The notes under the pieces: model-generated
The model's database searches: none
What the model was told of the DNA's origin: nothing
What the model saw: the letters and a program-made list of their open reading frames with translations, nothing else
Assembly (NCBI RefSeq): GCF_023227905.1
Contig: NZ_JALOCF010000047.1
Span: 1 to 37,998 of the forward strand
DNA: 37,998 nt
Source: Methylobacter sp.
Lineage (GTDB): Bacteria; Pseudomonadota; Gammaproteobacteria; Methylococcales; Methylomonadaceae
Reading direction: 5' to 3'
Part shown: piece after piece, positions 1 to 8,943 of the stretch
How the letters are laid out: each line of letters begins with the position of its first letter
How positions within the stretch are numbered: position 1 is the first letter of the stretch
Translations under genes and position numbers: made by a program

Positions 1-82
1 TCCCGAACTCGGAAGTGAAACCGTTTAGCGCCGATGATAGTGTGGCACGTTGCCATGTGAAAGTAGGGAATCGCCAAGCGCT
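1..82 (+). rRNA. rrf: 5S ribosomal RNA, 3' part
   Basis: The first ~82 bases align by eye with the 3' two-thirds of bacterial 5S rRNA: the conserved CCGAACTCGGAAGTGAAA block, then TAGCGCCGATGATAGTGTGG and AAAGTAGGGAATCGCCA. The 5' end lies outside the window. A rho-independent terminator follows within a few bases, so this is the distal end of an rRNA operon. The 3' boundary is approximate. Confidence 0.95.
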
Positions 83-88
83 TTATCC

Positions 89-123
89 AAAAACCCAGGA
101 CTCAAACCCCTGGGTTTTTTTTT
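89..123 (+). terminator. Rho-independent terminator of the rRNA operon
   Basis: The arms AAAAACCCAGG (89-99) and CCTGGGTTTTT (109-119) are perfectly complementary around a 9-nt loop. The T-run extends to 123. It lies immediately downstream of the 5S gene on the same strand. Confidence 0.93.
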
Positions 124-364
124 GCCCAAGAAATCGCAGGGATTCCGTAGATGAGCTATGATGTCGCGGTTAAGCCGCGCGATAGATGGCACGCTAACCG
201 CGCGAGCCATGTGAAAAAAGTCCTGGGCTGAGCGTGAATCGGGCGTAGGCGCTCACAATCCGGGGTTTGTCATTTGAAAAAACACGTAAGCTCCATTTTA
301 AGAGTTTAATGGGCAGAGCCGTTGAGCCTGGAAAATAACATCGATAATGACGCTGAGTTTAGGC

Positions 365-3300
365 ATGAAAATTAACAATTTTGATCCGGTTCAAACCATA
401 TTATTAAAAGGTCTAAACCTGATTGAAGCCAGCGCTGGAACAGGAAAAACCTATGCTATAGCGATGTTGGTGTTGCGTTTTGTGGTCGAACAAGGCATTG
501 CGATTGAAAAATTGCTGGTGGTCACGTTTACCAAAGCGGCAACAGAAGAACTTAAAGACCGTGTGCGTTGCAGGTTGGCTGAAGCCAGACAGGCTTTGGA
601 TGGTCATACTGAAAATATTGATGACAATATTGTCAATTGGCTGGCTAATCTGGACGTAGAACCGGAACTGATCCAGCAACGCCTTCAAATGGCATTGCTG
701 GATATAGACCAAGCCGGAATTTTTACCATTCATGGTTTCTGTCAACGCGTATTAAGAGAACATGCGTTGGAAAGCGGGCAATTATTCGATGCCGAATTAA
801 CCAGCGACTTGGCAGATATTAAACAGGCTTGCGCAGATGATTTCTGGCGCAAGCAGATCTACCAACGTCCAGCGTGGGAAGTCGAAGTATTAACAGGGGT
901 CTTTAAAACCCCGGATGCATTGCTCGCCAGCATCGTTTCATTTCCCGGCAACGGCGCGCAAATTGAAGTTTATCCAGTTTGTGGTGGCTTGGATGACGCA
1001 TTAAAAGAACTGCAGATGCAAGTGGACTTGGCAAAAGCATCCGCTGAAGTGTATGCACATGCTTTGCGTAGTTGCTTTGCAGACGAAAAATTCAAGACCG
1101 GTTATTCAGATACTTTTGACTATCACTATGGCGCATTAAATGCATGGCTGCATGGCGCCACCACATGCATTCCCGATGCAGAAGCATTTGTTTTGCTGAC
1201 TGAAAACGGATTAATGGACGCTTTGCATGGCGGCAAATTCAGAGCCAATAAGACTCAGACCAGTGAGCAACGTAAAGCTGAATATCTAGCTGAATTGGCT
1301 ATAGATACCTCCGCTTTCGATGCGTTGGCTTTGGCATTTAGACAAGTCGCCTTGGTATTTCGCAAATCCCTGCTCGATCACTTGCGTGAGGAACTGGATA
1401 AACACTTGCACCAGCTGAATGTGTTGTCGTTCGATGATTTAATCAGCCGTTTGTCTGAGGCGTTGCAAAACGAGAAAGGCGAATTGCTGGCAGCTGAATT
1501 GCAACAGCGTTTTGAAGTTGCCTTGATCGATGAATTTCAGGACACTGATGACAGCCAGTGGTTTATTTTTTCCTCGCTATTTGCCGCTCCCAGCCACTAT
1601 TTATACCTAATCGGCGACCCCAAGCAGGCAATCTATAAATTTCGCGGTGCGGATATTTATTCCTACCTAAGTGCGCAACAACAGGCCGAGCATCAATTTA
1701 CCTTGGGCAAAAACTGGCGTTCGCATCCGCAGTTGGTCGAGGCGGTGAACGCGTTGTTTCAAAGAGATCGGGCATTTTTGCTGGATGGCCTGGAGTTTAT
1801 CAACGTAGAGCCTGGCTTGTTGGCAGATAACGGCGAATTGCACCATGCAGGACAGGTTGCTGCGCCGATGGTGCTGTGGCAATTACCGGAGGCTGACAGC
1901 AAAACAGGGTACTGGACGGCAGGCAAGGCGGCTGAGGAGATCAGGATTGCCGTTGTCAATGAAGTCATTGAACTACTGACTGGCGATTGCACCTTGCAAC
2001 CGGTGAACCGGACCTTGCACCCCAAAGACATCGCCATTCTGGTAAGAACCAATACGCAGGCCAGGGAATATCAAGCGGCACTGCGCTTAGTCGGCATACC
2101 TTCTGTGCTAAACAGCACGGAGTCGGTTTTTGTTTCGCAGGAAGCGGCCGATTTATACAGCCTGTTGCAGGCCGTGGCTCACCCCGGTGACAGCGGACTG
2201 CTTAAACAAGCGCTGACGCTGGACTGGTTTGGTTTGGATGGACAAACGCTCTACCAGCTTATCAATAACGAAACCGAGCTTGATGCCTGGACGTCGCGGT
2301 TTCTCGACTATTTTCAGACTTGGCAACAAGCCGGATTGATGACGATGATGCAGCATTTGCTTCGTCAAGAAAAAATCAGGACCGGTATATCCAAAACGCT
2401 GATGGCGGAAAGGCAACTCACCAACCTGTATCATCTTATCGAGCTGGTACAACAGGCCGCCGTTGATGAGCATCTGGGCATCAATAAAACGCTGGACTGG
2501 CTGGGTAATGCGATTGTTAAAGCGAGCAGCGCTGAAGATCAGCAATTGCGTCTTGAAAGCGATGACGATGCGGTCAAAATTGTCACCATGCACCGATCTA
2601 AAGGCCTGGAATATTCAGTCGTTTTTTGCCCCTATCTTTGGCAGCGTAGCGATCGGTTAAACAGTGAGAAGCTGTTGATTAGATGTCATGAAAACGGCAG
2701 AACGATAGTCGATTTGGGGTCGGAAGATTTTGAACGATACCGCGAGATGGCATTAAAAGAAGAACTGGCCGAGGATTTGCGGGTATTTTACGTAGCGGTT
2801 ACCCGCGCCAAATACCGTTGTTACATTGCTTGGGGCGATGTGCGGTCACAAGACACAGCAAACGATTCAGCAATGGCTTGGCTGCTTGAATTTGTGGATG
2901 CCGATTTTTCCGCGCAACAGGCAAGACTGCAAGCTTTACAGGATAAAGCCGCTTACCGGTTGCTAGAGGTGCCGGGCGAGTTAAACGGCCGTTATCAAAA
3001 AGCGGTTGCAGACACTCCATTACAGGCAAAAAAACGCAAGCGCTCACTATATACCACCTGGCAAATGAGCAGTTACACGGGTTTGTCGGCACTAAGCCTG
3101 CACGATGCGCCGGAGCTGCCGGAAGATAAGGCCGGAGAGCAAATGCTTATTGCCAAGTCCGAGCCCGGCAGCGCAGTAATGGAATTGCCCAGAGGTGCGC
3201 ATACCGGTAATGTTGTGCATGATCTGCTTGAAAACAACGCGTTTATCGACTTGTCACGCCGCAAGGATATTGCTACGCAAAGGGACAAGGCTTGTCAACA

Positions 3301-3883
3301 CTATGGCTTAAAACTGGAGCGGCCGGCTTTGCTTGATGAGCTATTGCAAGCTGTAGTCACAACGCCGCTGTCCGCAACCAATGCTGATTTTTGCCTGATG
3401 AATTTAGCGGATCATCAGTGCCTAAAGGAAATGCCGTTTTATTTATCCATGCAAGCGATGGATGCCGCGCAAATTAACCATATCTTGCAAGATACACCGG
3501 CTTTCCAGCCATTGACTGCCAAGCAGATGTGCGGTTATCTGACCGGATTTATCGATCTTATCTGCGCGTTTCCAGGTTCCGAGAGCCGTTATTACGTGAT
3601 GGATTACAAAACCAATGCTCTTCCGGATTACAGCCCGGACAACTTAACCCATGCGATGCGCGAACATAACTACGGTCTGCAATACTGGATTTACACTGTC
3701 GTGCTGCATCGCTATTTGCAAACACGCTTGCCGGATTACGATTATGAAAACCATTTTGGAGGCGTGCGCTATTTATTCGTGCGCGGCATGAAGCCGGACC
3801 AGCCACTGAGCGGCGTTTATAAGGATAGGCCCGACCTGGAGCGGGTTGAAGCATTGGCGGCATTGTTTGGAGGTGTTAAATGA
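365..3883 (+). CDS. recB: Exodeoxyribonuclease V (RecBCD) subunit RecB, helicase/nuclease
   Basis: RecB is the 3'-5' helicase and the nuclease of RecBCD, which processes double-strand breaks in the cytoplasm. The Walker A motif ASAGTGKT lies at residues 22-29, preceded by the usual LIE. The helicase core contains ALIDEFQDTD (Walker B) and VTMHRSKGLEY. The C-terminal nuclease shows GNVVHDLLE, GFIDLIC, VMDYKTNAL (D1080 and K1082, the same numbers as in E. coli) and the QYWIY motif. At 1172 aa it is close to the E. coli length of 1180. An ATG at 347 would add six residues. I chose 365 because MKINNF fits the family's short leader; neither start has a strong Shine-Dalgarno. Its stop overlaps the recD start (ATGA). 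recC, often upstream of recB, is not here: the rRNA operon end is. Confidence 0.96.
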   Translation: MKINNFDPVQTILLKGLNLIEASAGTGKTYAIAMLVLRFVVEQGIAIEKLLVVTFTKAATEELKDRVRCRLAEARQALDGHTENIDDNIVNWLANLDVEPELIQQRLQMALLDIDQAGIFTIHGFCQRVLREHALESGQLFDAELTSDLADIKQACADDFWRKQIYQRPAWEVEVLTGVFKTPDALLASIVSFPGNGAQIEVYPVCGGLDDALKELQMQVDLAKASAEVYAHALRSCFADEKFKTGYSDTFDYHYGALNAWLHGATTCIPDAEAFVLLTENGLMDALHGGKFRANKTQTSEQRKAEYLAELAIDTSAFDALALAFRQVALVFRKSLLDHLREELDKHLHQLNVLSFDDLISRLSEALQNEKGELLAAELQQRFEVALIDEFQDTDDSQWFIFSSLFAAPSHYLYLIGDPKQAIYKFRGADIYSYLSAQQQAEHQFTLGKNWRSHPQLVEAVNALFQRDRAFLLDGLEFINVEPGLLADNGELHHAGQVAAPMVLWQLPEADSKTGYWTAGKAAEEIRIAVVNEVIELLTGDCTLQPVNRTLHPKDIAILVRTNTQAREYQAALRLVGIPSVLNSTESVFVSQEAADLYSLLQAVAHPGDSGLLKQALTLDWFGLDGQTLYQLINNETELDAWTSRFLDYFQTWQQAGLMTMMQHLLRQEKIRTGISKTLMAERQLTNLYHLIELVQQAAVDEHLGINKTLDWLGNAIVKASSAEDQQLRLESDDDAVKIVTMHRSKGLEYSVVFCPYLWQRSDRLNSEKLLIRCHENGRTIVDLGSEDFERYREMALKEELAEDLRVFYVAVTRAKYRCYIAWGDVRSQDTANDSAMAWLLEFVDADFSAQQARLQALQDKAAYRLLEVPGELNGRYQKAVADTPLQAKKRKRSLYTTWQMSSYTGLSALSLHDAPELPEDKAGEQMLIAKSEPGSAVMELPRGAHTGNVVHDLLENNAFIDLSRRKDIATQRDKACQHYGLKLERPALLDELLQAVVTTPLSATNADFCLMNLADHQCLKEMPFYLSMQAMDAAQINHILQDTPAFQPLTAKQMCGYLTGFIDLICAFPGSESRYYVMDYKTNALPDYSPDNLTHAMREHNYGLQYWIYTVVLHRYLQTRLPDYDYENHFGGVRYLFVRGMKPDQPLSGVYKDRPDLERVEALAALFGGVK

Positions 3884-5550
3884 CAGACGACTTGGATGCA
3901 GGAGAGCAGACCGTACCTAGATCGTTCAGTAGGCTGGACATGGCCTTTGCCAGTTTTCTTAGCCAGCGCACCCGCTTTGATCCCCTGCAAAAACAAGCTT
4001 TTGAAGCCATCGGAATGATGGCCTCTTACGAGCAAAACCAGGGACACAGTTGCATTAAAATAGACGACAATGCGCGAGCGTTGCTACTCGCTTCCGGACT
4101 GGTGGCAGCAACGCCGGACAATCAATCCAAGCCCTTACCGTTGGTTATAGAACAGGATCGCCTGTATCTGCACCGTTATTGGAATTATGAGAACCAGCTG
4201 GCGATGCAGGTCAAGGCGATGATTCAGGCCGAACATCCTGCCGAACAACTCGGCGCGATGTTGGATCGTTATTTCGAAGCGAGTGAAGAGACAGACGACC
4301 AGCGCGAGGCGGCCAAGATGGCAGTCCAGCAGTCGTTTTGCATCATTACCGGCGGGCCGGGAACCGGCAAAACCTTTACCGTCGTTAAAATTCTGGCGCT
4401 GTTGCAGGAATTGGCCGAACATCCGCTGCATATTGCCCTGGCGGCACCGACCGGAAAGGCCGCCATGCGTCTTCAGGAATCGATCGGTTTTAGCAAGGCG
4501 AAGCTGCCGTGTTCGGAGACAATAAAAAATCGCATCCCGGAAACAGTGACCACCTTGCATCGCCTGTTGGGTGCGATGCCGCCATCCCCGTATTTCCGGC
4601 ATGACAGAAATAAACCGCTGGTTCATGACTTGGTCGTGGTTGATGAAGCGTCGATGGTCGATCTGGCCTTGATGAGCAAGCTGCTTGACGCCTTAAAACC
4701 CGGTGCGCGTCTAATCCTGCTGGGTGACAAGGATCAGCTGGCCTCGGTGGAATCCGGTGCGGTGTTAGCCGATTTAGCCATGGCGGAAACCCTGCAAAAT
4801 AATGTTTATATCTTAAACAAATCGCATCGTTTCGGCGGCGCCATAAAAGAGCTGGCCGAGGCGGTCAACCTTCAGCGGGATCAGGTCGCCTGGCAAGTTT
4901 TATCCGGCGGAGGAGACAGCGCCGTGCAATGTCTCAATGAAGATTTAATCGATTATGTAGCGGCACAGCAAGCGGATTATTTGCAGCTGATTAAAGCCGA
5001 TGCCGAATTTGATAAGGTTTTTCAGGCGTTTAGCCGATTTCAGGTGTTGTGTTCCAACCGGCAGGGAAAAAACAGCGTTGCCGACATCAATTATCGGGTT
5101 GAACAAAAGCTTGCCGAGCAAAAGCGGATTGATTTGTCAGGTTTATGGTATCCGGGGCGGCCGGTCATGGTCACGCAAAACAATCCGTCGCTGAATCTTT
5201 ATAACGGCGATATCGGCATTTGCATGCAGGACGGTTTTTCCGCAGGAAAACTGATGGTCTATTTTCAACGTCCCGACGGCAGTGTTAAAAAATACCTGCC
5301 TGCGCGCGTGCCGCCCTGCGAAACCGTTTTTGCGATGACCATCCATAAAAGCCAGGGTTCTGAATTCGAGGAAGTGTTGATCGTGCTGCCCGAAGCCATC
5401 AATCCGGTGTTAACCAAAGAATTACTGTATACCGCAATTACCCGGGCAAAGAAAACCATCAAACTGGTGGCCGAAGAGGCGGTATTTGCCGAAACCGTCA
5501 GGCAAAAGATAGAAAGAGTTACCGGGTTGGTTGATAAGTTCAAAATCTGA
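3880..5550 (+). CDS. recD: Exodeoxyribonuclease V subunit RecD, 5'-3' helicase
   Basis: RecD is the superfamily 1B 5'-3' helicase subunit of RecBCD. The 556-aa protein has an N-terminal domain, Walker A GGPGTGKT at residues 158-165, Walker B VVVDEASMVD near residue 250, and the C-terminal motifs TIHKSQGSEF and LYTAITRAKK. The ATG overlaps the recB stop by four bases, so translation is coupled and expression should be stoichiometric. The length is slightly below that of E. coli RecD (608 aa), with no sign of damage. The next gene, phoU, is convergent. Confidence 0.96.
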   Translation: MTDDLDAGEQTVPRSFSRLDMAFASFLSQRTRFDPLQKQAFEAIGMMASYEQNQGHSCIKIDDNARALLLASGLVAATPDNQSKPLPLVIEQDRLYLHRYWNYENQLAMQVKAMIQAEHPAEQLGAMLDRYFEASEETDDQREAAKMAVQQSFCIITGGPGTGKTFTVVKILALLQELAEHPLHIALAAPTGKAAMRLQESIGFSKAKLPCSETIKNRIPETVTTLHRLLGAMPPSPYFRHDRNKPLVHDLVVVDEASMVDLALMSKLLDALKPGARLILLGDKDQLASVESGAVLADLAMAETLQNNVYILNKSHRFGGAIKELAEAVNLQRDQVAWQVLSGGGDSAVQCLNEDLIDYVAAQQADYLQLIKADAEFDKVFQAFSRFQVLCSNRQGKNSVADINYRVEQKLAEQKRIDLSGLWYPGRPVMVTQNNPSLNLYNGDIGICMQDGFSAGKLMVYFQRPDGSVKKYLPARVPPCETVFAMTIHKSQGSEFEEVLIVLPEAINPVLTKELLYTAITRAKKTIKLVAEEAVFAETVRQKIERVTGLVDKFKI

Positions 5551-5673
5551 GATGCGCTGGAAAAGCAACAGCTCCAGCATTGCCTACATAATCCGCAGGA
5601 ACATGGTGGCCGCGGTTGCTCCATCCGTGGAGGTCAATACAAATATTGCGGCAAATACCTGTGCATAGGCAAC

Positions 5674-5701
5674 ACCGGTTCTCGCAGTCGCTCGAACCGG
5701 T
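5674..5701. terminator. Possible bidirectional hairpin between recD and phoU
   Basis: ACCGGTTC (5674-5681) pairs with GAACCGGT (5694-5701) around a 12-nt loop, midway between two convergent stop codons. There is only a short T-run on the plus side (TTTATT), so terminator function is a guess from position. Confidence 0.35.
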
Positions 5702-5720
5702 TTATTCGAGGCCTACGCTC

Positions 5721-6437
5721 CTACGATCCCTTCATTTTCCTTTCCAGTTCTTCCTGGGTCAAATGCCGCACATCTTCGCCCTTGACCATGTAAATCAAAT
5801 GTTCACAGATATTGCAGGCATGATCGCCGATTCTTTCCAGTGAACGGGCAATCCACAGCACATCCAGCATACGGGTAATGTTTCTCGGATCTTCCATCAT
5901 CTTCGTAATCAGCTGGCGGATAATGCTGCCGTATTCGCGATCGACATTTTCATCCAGGCCGGTAATCGAGGTCACGTCTTCTACATTCATGCGCGCAAAT
6001 ACGTCCAGAGCGCCATGCAGCATGCCCTGAACCAGTTCCGCCATGTGTTCCAGCTCATAATATTGATCGCGTTTGCTGTCAGTGCTGGACAATTGGATTG
6101 CCATCTCGGCGATGCGTTCGGCCATGTCGCCGACGCGTTCAAGATCATTGACCACCTTGATGATCGTGATCAGCAATCTTAAATCGAATGCCGCAGGTTG
6201 CCTAAGGGCTAAAATCTGCATGCATTCCTGATCGATAGCCATTTCCAGCGCATCGACCTGATTGTCCTGTTTAATGACCAGCTCGGCCATTTCCATATCT
6301 CCGGTGGAAAAAGCCGTTACCGCCTGCTCTATCTGCTGCTCAACCAGCCCACCCATGGTTAAAACCTTGTTGCGCACGTCTTCCAGTTCTTTATTAAACT
6401 GGCCCGATATGTGCTGTCCTATCTTGCTGTTATCCAT
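5721..6437 (-). CDS. phoU: Phosphate-specific transport accessory protein PhoU
   Basis: PhoU is a cytoplasmic helical-bundle protein. It couples the state of the Pst transporter to the PhoR/PhoB sensor pair and represses the Pho regulon when phosphate is plentiful. The 238-aa protein has the two-repeat PhoU layout: a first metal-site motif in the stretch DLERVGDMAERIAE and a second in SLERIGDHACNICEH. AGGAG lies about 6 bases before the ATG. It is the last gene of the pst operon, 12 bp after the pstB stop. The family and context are unambiguous; phoB and phoR are not in the window. Confidence 0.96.
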   Translation of the reverse strand: MDNSKIGQHISGQFNKELEDVRNKVLTMGGLVEQQIEQAVTAFSTGDMEMAELVIKQDNQVDALEMAIDQECMQILALRQPAAFDLRLLITIIKVVNDLERVGDMAERIAEMAIQLSSTDSKRDQYYELEHMAELVQGMLHGALDVFARMNVEDVTSITGLDENVDREYGSIIRQLITKMMEDPRNITRMLDVLWIARSLERIGDHACNICEHLIYMVKGEDVRHLTQEELERKMKGS

Positions 6438-6449
6438 TGCCTGCTCCTG

Positions 6450-7283
6450 TTAGCCGTATCGACCGGTAATGTAATCTTCGGTCTGCTTTTTTCTTGGATT
6501 GGTAAACAACTCGCTGGTCGTACCCATCTCGATCAATTCGCCCATAAACATAAACGCCGTGTAGTCCGAAACCCGCGCGGCCTGTTGCATGTTATGCGTC
6601 ACGATAACGATCGTGTATTTCTCTTTAAGCTCGTTGATCAGCTCTTCAATTTTTAAGGTTGAAATAGGGTCCAGCGCCGACGCCGGTTCATCTAGCAACA
6701 GTACTTCAGGTTCAATCGCAATTGCCCGGGCAATCACCAGACGCTGCTGCTGTCCGCCTGACAAGCCCAAGGCATTGTCATTCAGGCGGTCTTTGACTTC
6801 ATCCCACAGCGCCGCGCCGCGCAGTGAATTTTCAACCGTTTCTTCCAAGATCCGCTTGTCGTTAATGCCCTGAATTCTAAGCCCGTACGTGACATTTTCA
6901 AAGATGGACTTGGGGAAAGGATTGGGCTTTTGAAACACCATGCCGACCCGTCTGCGCAGCGCAGCCACATTAACGGCCTTGTCATAGATATTTTCATTAT
7001 CCAGCAGGATTTTGCCCTCGATAGTCACGTTATCGACCAGATCATTCATCCGGTTAATGCAACGCAGCAGTGTTGATTTGCCGCAGCCGCTGGGGCCGAT
7101 GTAGGCGGTTACCTTTTTCTTGGGCATTTCCATGCTAACGTTGTGTAAGGCCTGTTTTTCTCCATAGAAAAGATTCAAATTTTCTACTTTGATGCAGGGC
7201 TCGTTCGGCTCATCCGTTCTTTTCTGATCGCGTAAAATCGAACTTACATCAATGGCATGTGTACGTGTGTGTTGTGCTGTCAT
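6450..7283 (-). CDS. pstB: Phosphate ABC transporter ATP-binding protein PstB
   Basis: PstB is the ATPase that drives high-affinity phosphate uptake through PstA/PstC at the inner membrane. Walker A GPSGCGKST lies at residues 63-71, the signature LSGGQQQR at 174-181 and Walker B VLLLDEP around 194-200, and the C-terminal half has the H-loop IVIVTHNMQQA. The 277-aa length is slightly over the usual ~257 because of an N-terminal leader of about 25 residues before the first beta strand. It sits 4 bp after pstA and is followed by phoU. Confidence 0.97.
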   Translation of the reverse strand: MTAQHTRTHAIDVSSILRDQKRTDEPNEPCIKVENLNLFYGEKQALHNVSMEMPKKKVTAYIGPSGCGKSTLLRCINRMNDLVDNVTIEGKILLDNENIYDKAVNVAALRRRVGMVFQKPNPFPKSIFENVTYGLRIQGINDKRILEETVENSLRGAALWDEVKDRLNDNALGLSGGQQQRLVIARAIAIEPEVLLLDEPASALDPISTLKIEELINELKEKYTIVIVTHNMQQAARVSDYTAFMFMGELIEMGTTSELFTNPRKKQTEDYITGRYG

Positions 7284-7287
7284 TTGT

Positions 7288-8943
7288 TTAACCTTCCAGT
7301 GCCCGGTATTTTTCTCGCAGATGGTTTCTGATTAAAATGGCCGATAAATTCAGCCCAATAATGACCAGTACCAACAGTAATGATGTCGCATAAACCAAGG
7401 GTCTCGCCGCCTCAACATTCGGGCTTTGAAAGCCGACATCATAGATATGAAATCCTAAATGCATAAATTTTCTGTCTAAATGCAAAAACGGATAATTGCC
7501 GTCCAGCGGCAATGTGGGCGCCAGTTTAACCACGCCCACCAGCATCAACGGCGCCACTTCGCCCGCCGCCCGCGCTACCGCCAGAATCAATCCGGTCATC
7601 ATCGCAGGGCTTGCCATCGGCAATACGGTCAGCCATAAGGTTTCCAGTTTGGTAGCGCCCAGCGCCAGACTGCCTTCGCGGATGGATCTGGGAATGCGCG
7701 CCAAACCTTCTTCTGTTGAAACAATGACCACCGGCAAGGTCAGCAACGCCAGCGTGATGGATGCCCACAGCAAGCCCGGCGTGCCGAAGACCGGCGCAGG
7801 GGCCGCTTCCGGAAAAAACAGATGATCGATGTTGCCGCCGAGGATATAGACGAAAAAGCCCAAGCCGAATACGCCGTAAACAATGGAAGGTACGCCGGCC
7901 AGATTGTTAACTGAAATCCTGATCAAGCGGGTGATAAAACCCTGTTTGGCATATTCCCGCAAATAGACCGCCGCAATAACGCCAAACGGGGTCACGATAA
8001 CCGACATCATCATCACCATCAGGACGGTACCGAAAATAGCCGGGAAAATTCCCCCTTCAGTATTGGCCTCACGCGGCTCGTCGGTTAAAAATTCAACCAC
8101 CTTAACGCCATAATGCACGGTTTTATCGAACATGCTCATAGTGTTCGGCTGGAAAACCCTGACCACTTTGTTTAAAGGTATTTCTACTTCAGTGCCGTTT
8201 TCAGTCTTTGCGACCAGGCTATCCCGCCTTATTTGTTGGTACAGCCCGCTTAATTGCACTTGATATTGTTTATATTCAGCTTCCAGTTCGGCTTTTTCAG
8301 AAGCCATCTGTTGTTCTGCTGTCGCATCCCAGCGATTTTCCAGCTGCAATTTCTTCTGTTTAAGCCGTAATTGTTCCAGGCTGTAGTTAATTGAGCCGAC
8401 TTCCTTTTTTTCCAGATGAGCTATTTTCTCAAAAACGGATAAAGCTTCATCGATCCTGGCCTGAACAGCAGGCCAAGCTTGATCGCCTTCAGCGATAATA
8501 TTGCCGTTCTCCTTAACCGCAGTCAGTCGGCCGTAAAAATTACCCCATTCGCGGCGCTCGATCACTATCAGCTCGGCAGGAGTCTGTTGCTGCCTGATAT
8601 TGCGTTCCAGTATCCAGCGAAAATCGGTGCCGGTAATGTCCCGGTTGCCGACTTTAATCAGGTATTGCACCAGGGTATCTTCGTCATCAGCCATGACATG
8701 GCCGGATGATTTGGCCATCGCGGCCGGGGTAATGCTGGTATCGACATGTTCACCGATAATTGTCTGGATCTCCCCATTTGTTTCCTGGTAGCTGAACTGT
8801 ACAACTTCGGACGGCCAGAAGTGCCCCGCTCCGCGTACCAAAATCAAGCCCAGTACGCCAATCACCATAATAAGGCTGGCACTGACTGCCGCTGCATTGA
8901 GCCATACCCAGGGAGTACCGCTTTTAAACCATAATCTGATCAT
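7288..8943 (-). CDS. pstA: Phosphate ABC transporter permease PstA, extended form
   Basis: PstA is one of the two membrane subunits of the high-affinity phosphate importer. The C-terminal ~300 residues are the normal permease, with the EAA loop EGSLALGATKLETLW that contacts PstB. Between the first membrane segment (about residues 15-37) and the permease lies a ~240-residue, mostly periplasmic insert. It includes a charged, probably coiled-coil stretch rich in K, Q and E (about residues 170-245). At 551 aa the protein is far longer than E. coli PstA (296), but similar long forms are known in Pseudomonas and Vibrio. Its start overlaps the pstC stop by four bases. Confidence 0.94.
   Translation of the reverse strand: MIRLWFKSGTPWVWLNAAAVSASLIMVIGVLGLILVRGAGHFWPSEVVQFSYQETNGEIQTIIGEHVDTSITPAAMAKSSGHVMADDEDTLVQYLIKVGNRDITGTDFRWILERNIRQQQTPAELIVIERREWGNFYGRLTAVKENGNIIAEGDQAWPAVQARIDEALSVFEKIAHLEKKEVGSINYSLEQLRLKQKKLQLENRWDATAEQQMASEKAELEAEYKQYQVQLSGLYQQIRRDSLVAKTENGTEVEIPLNKVVRVFQPNTMSMFDKTVHYGVKVVEFLTDEPREANTEGGIFPAIFGTVLMVMMMSVIVTPFGVIAAVYLREYAKQGFITRLIRISVNNLAGVPSIVYGVFGLGFFVYILGGNIDHLFFPEAAPAPVFGTPGLLWASITLALLTLPVVIVSTEEGLARIPRSIREGSLALGATKLETLWLTVLPMASPAMMTGLILAVARAAGEVAPLMLVGVVKLAPTLPLDGNYPFLHLDRKFMHLGFHIYDVGFQSPNVEAARPLVYATSLLLVLVIIGLNLSAILIRNHLREKYRALEG

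Noticed and set aside
4135..4626. Long open frames opposite recD, ureC and other genes
   Set aside because: They lie within strongly supported genes, have no ribosome sites and no recognisable domains; they are by-products of codon bias.
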